Under the pieces are notes generated by a model. The model saw only the letters and a program-made list of their open reading frames with translations, searched no databases and had not been told where the DNA came from. Shown piece by piece: positions 1 to 5,852 of a stretch of DNA of 6,238 nt. Origin of the DNA: Gammaproteobacteria bacterium. Lineage in GTDB: Bacteria > Pseudomonadota > Gammaproteobacteria > PS1 > Pseudothioglobaceae. The translations under genes were made by a program, and so were the position numbers. The DNA is taken from the NCBI GenBank assembly GCA_029937335.1, contig JAPYQD010000027.1:2622-8859 (forward strand), given 5' to 3'. Each line of letters starts with the position of its first letter. The first letter of the stretch is position 1.

Positions 1-345
1 GTGAGTGAAAAGCAAGCTTTGGGCGAGATTTTTAAAACGGCCAGAGCTGAAATGAAAACTGAAGAATGCACACGTTCAATTTTAGTAGGGCACAATGCTT
101 TTTTTGATTTAGGATTTTTATATGCGGCCAGTAATCGTAGTAATTTAAAAAATCCTTTTCATCAATTTTCAACCATTGATACAGTGAGTTTGTCGGCACT
201 TTGTTATGGCGAAACAGTACTCGCCAAAGCGATTCGTGTTGCTGATATTGAATGGAATGATGCGAGTGCGCACTCTGCACTGTATGACACACAAAAAACA
301 GCTGAGCTTTTCTGTAAAATTTTCAATGCACAAATCTACAGTTAA
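1..345 (+). CDS. rnt: Ribonuclease T, C-terminal part (5' end outside window)
   Basis: RNase T is a DEDDh-type 3'-5' exoribonuclease that trims the 3' ends of tRNAs and other stable RNAs; it works as a homodimer in the cytoplasm. The visible 114 residues match the C-terminal half of the family. They include the Exo II segment GHNAFFDLGF (residues 30-39, catalytic Asp 36), a conserved NPFHQFSTIDT stretch (51-61) and the Exo III motif HSALYD (91-96, catalytic His and Asp). The first DEDD Asp/Glu pair lies upstream of the window. By comparison with the E. coli protein as I recall it (about 215 aa), roughly 89 residues are missing, so the GTG at position 1 is an internal Val codon and not a start. 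The C-terminus after the Exo III helix is shorter than in E. coli. The stop codon lies inside the next gene, overlapping it by 20 bp, which suggests co-transcription. Confidence 0.93.
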   Translation: MSEKQALGEIFKTARAEMKTEECTRSILVGHNAFFDLGFLYAASNRSNLKNPFHQFSTIDTVSLSALCYGETVLAKAIRVADIEWNDASAHSALYDTQKTAELFCKIFNAQIYS

Positions 346-1774
346 ATTTTTAATCTTGTTTGTAATACCTTCATCGGTTAATGCTTTGAGCGAATCTGAG
401 TTTGTTCAATCTTTATTGTCTAACAATATTTTCTTTGAAAAAGAGCAGATTAATCTCACCATTAAACAAATTGAGATGGAAGGTGATAGGGTAAATTATG
501 GCGATTGGGATTGGACTATTGGTGGTGAATTGGGACGTATCAATAAAAATAAAACCAAATATGACTACACCTCAACAATTGATTACGCTAAATCAACCTC
601 ACAAGAAGTTAGAAAATTCTCAAGTGATTTAACTAAGAAATTTTTCTCTAACGGCTCAGAACTCAGTATTTCTTATGACAAATCTTTACCGATTAAAGAT
701 GAAGAAATGCACGATAAAAACGGCTATCAAACGGATAAAAATACCACAGAATATTTAGACGATGCATCGATCAGTTGGACCTTGCCACTACTTAAAAATA
801 AAGGCGGCGTGGTTGATCAAAAAACCTATGATTTAGCGGTACTGGATTTTGAGGATGAAAAGCTTGCCTTGGCTGAAACTAAAGAAGATTTTATTGAAGA
901 AAAATTGATGATTTTCTTAGATTGGGTTAGCTATAACACTCAAATTTCTATTGTCAGGAAGCGTCTTGAGCAATCTGAAAAGATACTTGAAACTATTACC
1001 CTTCAAGGTACTAGTCGTATCAGTAAGATTACACTACAACGTTCTATCAATAAGATTCAACGTTTATTGCTAGAGTTGGAATCTAAATTAAAGGCAGAAC
1101 AGCGATCACTCTCAATTTTGTTGGATGGGCTTGATCTTGTTCAAAGCCCACTTAAGATTAATTGGGCAGATCGGGCGCAGTTAATTGAAGATTTGCATAG
1201 CTATTGTCAGCAGTCAATTCGTGATATTAAGCGCATTGAAATTGAGCAGCTTAAAAATTCACGCAGTGTCAGGACTTATCAAAATTCACAATTGGCTGAT
1301 TTTGATTTCACCATCAGCGCAACAAAAGACGACAACAAGGGTAATTATTCAACTTATTCAAAATCATCTGAAGTTGAATATGAGGCCAAAATTGAGTTTT
1401 CTTATCCATTAACAGGCAATGTAAGCAATGATGTGTATTTACGCAAATATAGGCTAAAAGGCCGTCAACTAGAGTTGAAATACAAAGATAAGTTTGATGA
1501 TGTTCTCTCGGATGCGCAAAAACTAACAACTGAACTTAAGCAAGGACTTAAGCAGTTAGCTCTATATCAGCAACAAATTGATGAAAATAGGGCTGATAAA
1601 ACTGAAACCGAGCTTGATGCATTTTTAGCAGGTGATAGTAATATTCGTTTTGTCATTATTGAAAACGATGACAACCAGTCTTTATTGTTAGGTCAAGTTG
1701 AGGCGTCTATTAATTATCATAAAAATCGCATTAAGTATGACAGTTTAATGGACCGATTATTGAATGTTGAGTGA
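326..1774 (+). CDS. TolC-family outer-membrane efflux protein
   Basis: This is a 482-residue protein of the outer-membrane efflux (OEP/TolC) type, which forms trimeric channels joining an inner-membrane pump and adaptor to the outside. From ATG 326 it begins with a typical signal peptide: Lys3 and Lys7, a hydrophobic core at residues 8-15, and a likely cleavage after VNA at 18-20. It has the two-fold repeat of the family. One beta-rich stretch ends in ISWTLPLLKNKGG (149-161) and is followed by long helices (about 165-265). A second, EFSYPLTG (357-364), is followed by helices at about 370-430 and 450-480. The open frame extends upstream to ATG 206 and ATG 284 inside rnt, but only 326 gives a compact signal peptide. 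No Shine-Dalgarno is visible there. No adaptor (HlyD-like) or pump gene is in the window, so substrate and partner are unknown. Similarity is by architecture; the sequence is divergent. Confidence 0.8.
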   Translation: MHKSTVKFLILFVIPSSVNALSESEFVQSLLSNNIFFEKEQINLTIKQIEMEGDRVNYGDWDWTIGGELGRINKNKTKYDYTSTIDYAKSTSQEVRKFSSDLTKKFFSNGSELSISYDKSLPIKDEEMHDKNGYQTDKNTTEYLDDASISWTLPLLKNKGGVVDQKTYDLAVLDFEDEKLALAETKEDFIEEKLMIFLDWVSYNTQISIVRKRLEQSEKILETITLQGTSRISKITLQRSINKIQRLLLELESKLKAEQRSLSILLDGLDLVQSPLKINWADRAQLIEDLHSYCQQSIRDIKRIEIEQLKNSRSVRTYQNSQLADFDFTISATKDDNKGNYSTYSKSSEVEYEAKIEFSYPLTGNVSNDVYLRKYRLKGRQLELKYKDKFDDVLSDAQKLTTELKQGLKQLALYQQQIDENRADKTETELDAFLAGDSNIRFVIIENDDNQSLLLGQVEASINYHKNRIKYDSLMDRLLNVE

Positions 1775-1789
1775 TTGAGCTTCGGTCCA
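1749..1789. repeat. Inverted repeat flanking the tolC-like/plsC convergent stop codons
   Basis: TGGACCGA (1749-1756) and its exact complement TCGGTCCA (1782-1789) enclose 25 bases that hold both stop codons. They could pair as an 8-bp stem with a long loop. Without a U-run and with such a loop, a terminator role is only a possibility. The arms also encode protein on both strands. Confidence 0.3.
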
Positions 1790-2461
1790 ATCCTTAACTT
1801 CTTTGGTGAGTGCTACTGCTGTTTTACCACTAACACTAATAGGCTTTCCAATCACCATAGTAATCGTACCTGGTTGTTTAACAAAGCTGCCTTTGGGCCA
1901 AAGTTTGCCAGCATTATGATAGACCGGTGAAATATCACAACCGGTTTTTTTAGCGATTGCAACACCGCCTTTTTGGTATTCACCCAATTGACCATAAGGC
2001 TGACGTGTACCTTCAGGGAACACCACCACAAAAATGCCTTCAGAAATTCTGTCAGCGCCTTGTTTAAGAACTTTTTTGAGTGCTTTAAGCTTTTCACCAC
2101 GATTAATGATAATAGGTTTTAGCAGGGACAAGCCCCAGCCAAAAATAGGAATCCATTGTAGTTCTTGTTTAAGTACCCAAGTTTGATGTGGGAAGATAGT
2201 CTGTAGCGCTAATGTCTCCCAGGTGGATTGATGGTTGGAGATAATCACACAAGCGCTGTTAGGAATATTTTCTTTACCAATAATATTTAGTTTGATATTA
2301 AGCGTAATACGCAACCACCACAAGCAAAATAGCGACCATTTTGACAAAATCCCGTAGCGCACTTTAAGCGGCGTAAAGAATAACACTAGCGCAATTGTAA
2401 CCAAAGCGGATAGAGCCAGTGTTGAACCTAAAAAGTAAATTAACGATCTTAAAAACAGCAT
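1757..2461 (-). CDS. plsC: 1-acyl-sn-glycerol-3-phosphate acyltransferase (PlsC family)
   Basis: The 234-residue protein belongs to the LPLAT/PlsC family, which adds the second acyl chain to lysophosphatidic acid to give phosphatidic acid for membrane phospholipids. It acts at the inner membrane. A hydrophobic N-terminal anchor (about residues 7-30) precedes the acyltransferase motifs in order. Motif I is NHQSTWE (76-82, catalytic His77, with Glu82 where many homologues have Asp). Motif II is PIIINRG (116-122). Motif III is FPEGTR (148-153). A motif IV-like stretch is ISPVYHNAG (177-185). The HX4E form is, as I recall, common in a gammaproteobacterial PlsC subgroup, so I do not read it as a lost active site. 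The length is normal for the family. The gene is transcribed opposite its neighbours: its last 18 bp overlap the TolC-like gene, and its start faces the gph operon across 57 bp. No Shine-Dalgarno precedes the start. Another lysophospholipid acyl acceptor cannot be excluded. Confidence 0.9.
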   Translation of the reverse strand: MLFLRSLIYFLGSTLALSALVTIALVLFFTPLKVRYGILSKWSLFCLWWLRITLNIKLNIIGKENIPNSACVIISNHQSTWETLALQTIFPHQTWVLKQELQWIPIFGWGLSLLKPIIINRGEKLKALKKVLKQGADRISEGIFVVVFPEGTRQPYGQLGEYQKGGVAIAKKTGCDISPVYHNAGKLWPKGSFVKQPGTITMVIGKPISVSGKTAVALTKEVKDWTEAQSLNIQ

Positions 2462-2489
2462 TCGTATTAGTGAGTGTAAACGTTATAAT
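2461..2489 (+). promoter_or_regulatory. Putative sigma-70 promoter of the gph-rmuC-yciK operon
   Basis: A perfect TATAAT lies at 2484-2489. A weak -35 candidate, TTCGTA (2461-2466, 3 of 6 consensus bases), sits 17 bp upstream. Transcription would begin near 2496, giving a leader of about 23 bases before the ATG at 2519. It lies in the only sizeable non-coding gap of the window. The -10 element is convincing and the -35 element is not. Confidence 0.55.
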
Positions 2490-2509
2490 TTGTAGACTTA
2501 AGATTTTAA
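2482..2509 (-). promoter_or_regulatory. Putative promoter of plsC, overlapping the gph promoter
   Basis: Read on the minus strand, TATAAC (2487-2482, 5 of 6) is preceded by TTAAAA (2509-2504, 4 of 6 to TTGACA) with a 16-bp spacer. Transcription would begin near 2475, about 14 bases before the plsC start. The -10 overlaps the + strand TATAAT, because the shared core TTATAA is self-complementary. Confidence 0.35.
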
Positions 2510-2518
2510 CGATTTTCT

Positions 2519-3166
2519 ATGACGGTTAACACCATTCTTTTTGATTTAGACGGCACCTTGATTGATACAGCGCCTGACCTTGCTTATGCGCTAAATACCT
2601 TGTTGTTAGAGAATGGTATTGCTGAGAAGCCTTATGAGCAAATTAAGCCCTTAGTCGCTTTTGGTGGTAAAGCCTTGGTTAAGTTTGGTTTTGATTGTGA
2701 TGAGTCACACCCGGAATTCAGCAGTTACCATGCAAGAATATTGGAAATTTACACCAATAATATTGATAAATATTCAAAAACTTTCGATGGCATCGATGGC
2801 TTAATAGATGCTATTAAAGATAAGAATATGTATTGGGGTATTGTCACCAATAAGCCGGAGAATTTAACGCATTTATTGTTAGATAGGCTAGGTTTGAATC
2901 CAGATGTTGTTGTTTGTGGCGATACCTTAGAATATAATAAACCGCATCCTGCGCCATTGCTTTATGCTTGTGCTCAGCTTGGTATTTCACCACAACATTG
3001 TTGGTTTGTTGGTGATGATAAAAATGATATGCTAGCCGGTAAAAATGCACAGATTAAAACCATTGTAGTGACTTACGGTTACGGCAAAGTCGAGAAAGAC
3101 TGGGGTTATGATTATTTAATAAAACAACCATCAGAAATATTGGAGTTAATGAATGGAAATCACTAG
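2519..3166 (+). CDS. gph: HAD-superfamily phosphatase, Gph/MupP group (phosphoglycolate or MurNAc-6-P phosphatase)
   Basis: This 215-residue haloacid-dehalogenase-like phosphatase has all four motifs. Motif I is FDLDGTLIDT (8-17, nucleophile Asp9 and acid/base Asp11). Motif II is GIVTNKP (107-113, Thr110). Motif III is Lys141 in NKPHPAP. Motif IV is GDDKND (165-170). A small helical cap lies at about 18-85, as in subfamily IA. Annotation pipelines would probably name it phosphoglycolate phosphatase (Gph), which clears 2-phosphoglycolate. Several details recall Pseudomonas MupP (N-acetylmuramate 6-phosphate phosphatase): GDD instead of GDS in motif IV, TYGYGKVEKDWGYDYLI near the C-terminus, and close linkage to yciK. 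The substrate is therefore open. It is the first gene of a gph-rmuC-yciK operon and overlaps rmuC by 14 bp. A TATAAT box lies about 30 bp upstream of the start; no Shine-Dalgarno is seen. Confidence 0.88.
   Translation: MTVNTILFDLDGTLIDTAPDLAYALNTLLLENGIAEKPYEQIKPLVAFGGKALVKFGFDCDESHPEFSSYHARILEIYTNNIDKYSKTFDGIDGLIDAIKDKNMYWGIVTNKPENLTHLLLDRLGLNPDVVVCGDTLEYNKPHPAPLLYACAQLGISPQHCWFVGDDKNDMLAGKNAQIKTIVVTYGYGKVEKDWGYDYLIKQPSEILELMNGNH
3142..3145 (+). promoter_or_regulatory. Shine-Dalgarno site of rmuC
   Basis: GGAG lies seven bases before ATG 3153, inside the last codons of the upstream phosphatase gene. It fixes the rmuC start and the 14-bp gene overlap. Confidence 0.75.
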
Positions 3167-4289
3167 TTTATTGGTTGGATTGCTCGTAGGCGCAATCGGT
3201 GTTTATTTTTATTTAAACACTAAGTTACAAGCCCTAAAAACCGACAAAATTCACCTTGAAGTTAGTCTTGATAAAGAAATCGAAACACATAAGAGAGAGG
3301 TGGATTTAATTAATATTGCCAAAGAGCAAATGAGTAAGGATTTCAAGGCTGTGGCCAGCGATATCTTGGCCAAAGATCGTAACGATTTGAGTATTAAAAA
3401 CTCTGAATTACTAACCCCTTTGCAGTCACAGCTCAAAGAGTTTAGAGATAAGATCGAAGTTATTACTAACGAGCAAATTAAAGAGCGAGCCACACTCGCA
3501 GCACAAATTGAAAATCTTAAGAAAACCAGTATTGAGGCGCAAGAAACCACGCAAAATCTTACCAATGCTTTGACTTATGATAATAAACAACAAGGCGATT
3601 GGGGCGAGATGATTTTAAGTTCTATCTTGTCCAGTTCTGGTCTTCGAGAAGGGCATGAGTTTGATACTCAAAAACAGCTTAAAAATGAATTAGGCGAAGC
3701 TTTTAAGCCAGATGTAGTGTTGCATTTACCTGATGATAAAGATATTATTATTGATTCAAAAGTCTCACTCAAAGCTTATAAAGATTACATTGCCAATCAA
3801 TCAGATACAGCCATGCTTAAGTCGCACGTGGCCTCGGTTGAGGCACATATTAATGGCATTAGTATTAAAGAATATGAGAATCTTGAAGGTGTGTTGACGC
3901 TTGATTTTATCTTTGTCTTTATTCCAATTGAATCAGCACTGTTAGTCGCACTTGACCAAAAGCCAGATTTATTCACCACAGCACTTAAGAAAAACATTGT
4001 TTTAGTTTCACCATCCACTTTGATGATGAGCCTTAAAACCGTGCATCACATCTGGCAAACAGAACGTCAAAATCAAAACTCTGAAGAAATTGCCCGTCAA
4101 GCAGGCGCCATGTATGACAAATTATTTGGTTTTGTTAAGTCTATGGATGATATTGAAAAGCACCTTGATAAAGCGCAAAAGAGCTATAAAGAAGCACGCG
4201 GCAAGTTATCAGATGGTAAGGGTAACTTAATCGGTCGTGCTGAAAAACTCAAGACACTCGGCGTGCAAAGCAAAAAGGAACTTAAATAA
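3153..4289 (+). CDS. rmuC: DNA recombination protein RmuC
   Basis: RmuC proteins limit rearrangement at inverted repeats and carry a PD-(D/E)XK-like nuclease core; their exact biochemical role is unsettled. This 378-residue protein has an N-terminal membrane segment (about 5-20) and a charged, coiled-coil-prone region (about 25-140). The RmuC domain follows: GDWGEMIL (148-155), PDVVLHLP (187-194), IIIDSKVSLKAY (198-209, with Asp201 and Lys203 as the likely DxK element), DFIFVFIPIESALL (251-264) and LVSPSTLMMSLKTV (284-297). A basic helical tail follows. It is about 100 residues shorter than the E. coli protein, mainly in the coiled-coil part, while the domain looks complete. The start is fixed by GGAG seven bases upstream, inside the end of the phosphatase gene. 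Its stop overlaps the next start by one base (TAATG), which fits translational coupling. Confidence 0.93.
   Translation: MEITSLLVGLLVGAIGVYFYLNTKLQALKTDKIHLEVSLDKEIETHKREVDLINIAKEQMSKDFKAVASDILAKDRNDLSIKNSELLTPLQSQLKEFRDKIEVITNEQIKERATLAAQIENLKKTSIEAQETTQNLTNALTYDNKQQGDWGEMILSSILSSSGLREGHEFDTQKQLKNELGEAFKPDVVLHLPDDKDIIIDSKVSLKAYKDYIANQSDTAMLKSHVASVEAHINGISIKEYENLEGVLTLDFIFVFIPIESALLVALDQKPDLFTTALKKNIVLVSPSTLMMSLKTVHHIWQTERQNQNSEEIARQAGAMYDKLFGFVKSMDDIEKHLDKAQKSYKEARGKLSDGKGNLIGRAEKLKTLGVQSKKELK
4275..4280 (+). promoter_or_regulatory. Shine-Dalgarno site of yciK
   Basis: AAGGAA lies eight bases before ATG 4289, inside the last codons of rmuC. The rmuC stop and the yciK start share one base (TAATG), a usual layout for translational coupling. 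Confidence 0.75.
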
Positions 4290-5038
4290 TGAATATTTCA
4301 ACCGATTACAATATTACTAAGAATGAATTAAAGGATAAAGTCGTTTTGGTGACAGGTGCTAATCGTGGCTTTGGACGTGCGATGACGTTCGATTTAGCCA
4401 AAGCAGGCGCGACTGTCATTATGCTTGGTCGTGATTTAGGCTCACTAGAAACCACTTATGATGAAGTGGTTGATGCAGGTTATCAAGAGCCAGTACTTTA
4501 CCCGCTTGATTTAGAAGGAGCAACACCTGAGCATTATGAGCAACTGCAAGCGAATTTATTAGAGCACTTTGGTCAGCTTGACGGCCTTATTCACAATGCC
4601 GGCATTATTGGTACGATGATGCCAATCGAGCAATATGATATTAAGCTATGGTATTCAACAATGCAGATCAATGTCAATGCACCCTTTATGCTCACGCAGT
4701 TTTTAATTCCAGTTTTGAATAAATCAGACGATGCTCGTGTACTGTTTTTATCATCCTCAGTAGGACGTGATGCTCGTGCTTACTGGGGTGCGTATGGCGT
4801 GAGTAAATTTGCCATTGAAGGGTTGAGCAAAACTCTATCAGAAGAGCTTGAAAAAACCAATATTAAAGTTAATTCACTCGATCCAAAACGTATGCGCACC
4901 AAGATGCGACAAATCGCCTACCCAGCAGAAAATATAGAAAAAAACCCATTGCCAGAGACCATGTCACCAGCAATTGTATATTTGATGAGTGAGAGTGCTA
5001 AAGCCTTAAATGGCGAGCAATTAACGCTAGAAGACTAG
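4289..5038 (+). CDS. yciK: YciK-family short-chain dehydrogenase/reductase
   Basis: The 249-residue protein is a classical short-chain dehydrogenase/reductase, closest by recognition to E. coli YciK, whose substrate is unknown. Seen are the Rossmann nucleotide-binding motif TGANRGFG (22-29), LDLEG (73-77), HNAG (102-105), Asn128, catalytic Ser156 in LSSSVGRDAR, and the YGVSK active site (Tyr169, Lys173). YciK-typical stretches include INVNAPFMLTQ (127-137) and AYWGAYGVSKFA (164-175). Arg48 after the second strand (LGR) would suit NADP(H). An oddity is DPKRMRT at 198-204, where E. coli YciK as I recall it has NPGGTRT; the PG turn that borders the cofactor is lost. The start is supported by AAGGAA eight bases upstream. 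It is the last gene of the gph-rmuC-yciK operon. It converges on suhB, and the two stop codons share CTAG at 5035-5038. Confidence 0.92.
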   Translation: MNISTDYNITKNELKDKVVLVTGANRGFGRAMTFDLAKAGATVIMLGRDLGSLETTYDEVVDAGYQEPVLYPLDLEGATPEHYEQLQANLLEHFGQLDGLIHNAGIIGTMMPIEQYDIKLWYSTMQINVNAPFMLTQFLIPVLNKSDDARVLFLSSSVGRDARAYWGAYGVSKFAIEGLSKTLSEELEKTNIKVNSLDPKRMRTKMRQIAYPAENIEKNPLPETMSPAIVYLMSESAKALNGEQLTLED

Positions 5039-5042
5039 CGTT
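5023..5042. terminator. Compact hairpin spanning the yciK/suhB convergent stop codons
   Basis: AACGCTAG (5023-5030) and CTAGCGTT (5035-5042) form a perfect 8-bp stem with the four-base loop AAGA. Both stop codons lie in the right arm. The position suits a two-way terminator or a 3'-end stabiliser for both transcripts. No U-run follows on either strand, so classical intrinsic termination is doubtful. Confidence 0.45.
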
Positions 5043-5838
5043 GTAAGTCTGGCGTTAAATGTGGGTGAATGGTTTTTAGAATCGCTTTAAATACTTTTTC
5101 ACTGCCTGCTACCACATTGCCAGTTTCTAGGTATTTATCACGGCCTGAAAAATCACCAACATAACCACCAGCTTCTTTAACCAAAAGCACACCAGCGGCA
5201 ATGTCCCAAATATTGAGCTTGATTTCCCAAAAGCCATCCAGTCGACCGGCAGCTAAGTAAGCCAAATCAAGTGCAGCAGAACCTGCGCGTCGAATACCAG
5301 CTACTTGTGGGTGGATTGCTTTAAACATCGCTAAATAAGCATCTAAGTGCTGTGGCTCTTTAAATGGGAAGCCAGTGCCGATTAAAGTATTTTCAAATCC
5401 ATCGGCACCAGTAATGCGAATTCTTTGTTCGTTTAAGTACGCACCTTCACCTTTGGCCGCGGTAAACATCTCTTCTTTAAATGGGTCATAAACTACAGCA
5501 TGCGTAGGCTCATCGTTTTCATACAATGCTATTGATACAGCGTATTGTGGAAAACCATGTAAATAATTAGTTGTACCATCTAAAGGATCAAGTATCCAAA
5601 CAAAGCGTTTATCTTTGCCAACGATTTCACCGTTTTCTTCACCCAAGATAGAATGATCAGGAAAGGCATATTTCAACTCGTCTATAATGGCGTCTTCAGC
5701 AGCTTTATCAACTTCTGAGACAAAGTCATTAGCGGCTTTGTTTTCAATCGTTAAAAGATCAATCTGATTGTGATATCTAAGAATGATGTCACCAGCTTTT
5801 CGGGCGGCTTTAACGGCAATATTAAGCGTAGGATTCAT
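5035..5838 (-). CDS. suhB: Inositol-1-monophosphatase family protein SuhB
   Basis: The 267-residue protein has the same length as E. coli SuhB and aligns with it from MNPTLNIAVKAARKAG onward. SuhB hydrolyses inositol 1-phosphate and related phosphates in a Mg-dependent reaction. In E. coli it also joins the rRNA transcription antitermination complex. The metal ligands of the family are present: GEE (66-68, Glu67), DPLDGTTN (84-91, Asp84 and Asp87) and WDIAAG (211-216, Asp212). The C-terminal KEAGG motif is also present. The frame can be opened ten codons earlier (ATG at 5868), but the conserved N-terminus begins at 5838. In addition, the only good TATAAT box (5869-5874) would place the transcript start downstream of 5868. 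No Shine-Dalgarno is seen. The gene runs divergently from trmJ with a 14-bp gap, an arrangement also found in E. coli. Whether it serves mainly in metabolism or in rRNA synthesis cannot be told here. Confidence 0.95.
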   Translation of the reverse strand: MNPTLNIAVKAARKAGDIILRYHNQIDLLTIENKAANDFVSEVDKAAEDAIIDELKYAFPDHSILGEENGEIVGKDKRFVWILDPLDGTTNYLHGFPQYAVSIALYENDEPTHAVVYDPFKEEMFTAAKGEGAYLNEQRIRITGADGFENTLIGTGFPFKEPQHLDAYLAMFKAIHPQVAGIRRAGSAALDLAYLAAGRLDGFWEIKLNIWDIAAGVLLVKEAGGYVGDFSGRDKYLETGNVVAGSEKVFKAILKTIHPHLTPDLQR

Positions 5839-5852
5839 AATTAAATAGACAA

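Noticed and set aside
1..3. GTG at the first base as the start of a 114-residue protein
   Set aside because: The sequence before the Exo II motif matches internal RNase T sequence; about 89 N-terminal residues including the first catalytic motif must lie upstream.
206..325. Longer N-terminus for the TolC-like protein (ATG 206 or 284)
   Set aside because: The added residues are a frame-shifted reading of rnt and would put 14-40 extra residues before the signal peptide; ATG 326 gives a normal signal peptide.
2243..2263. PlsC motif I with Glu82 in place of Asp as a sign of inactivation
   Set aside because: The acidic residue is kept, all other motifs are intact, and the HX4E form is known to me from related gammaproteobacterial acyltransferases.
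2784..2801. Short tandem repeat of CGATGGC in the phosphatase gene
   Set aside because: Two copies only; it encodes DGIDG in frame, a normal helix-capping turn in this family region.
3251..3565. Minus-strand open frame of 104 codons rich in Leu/Ser
   Set aside because: It lies opposite the coiled-coil region of rmuC; its Leu/Ser-rich composition is the expected mirror of Lys/Glu/Asn-rich codons.
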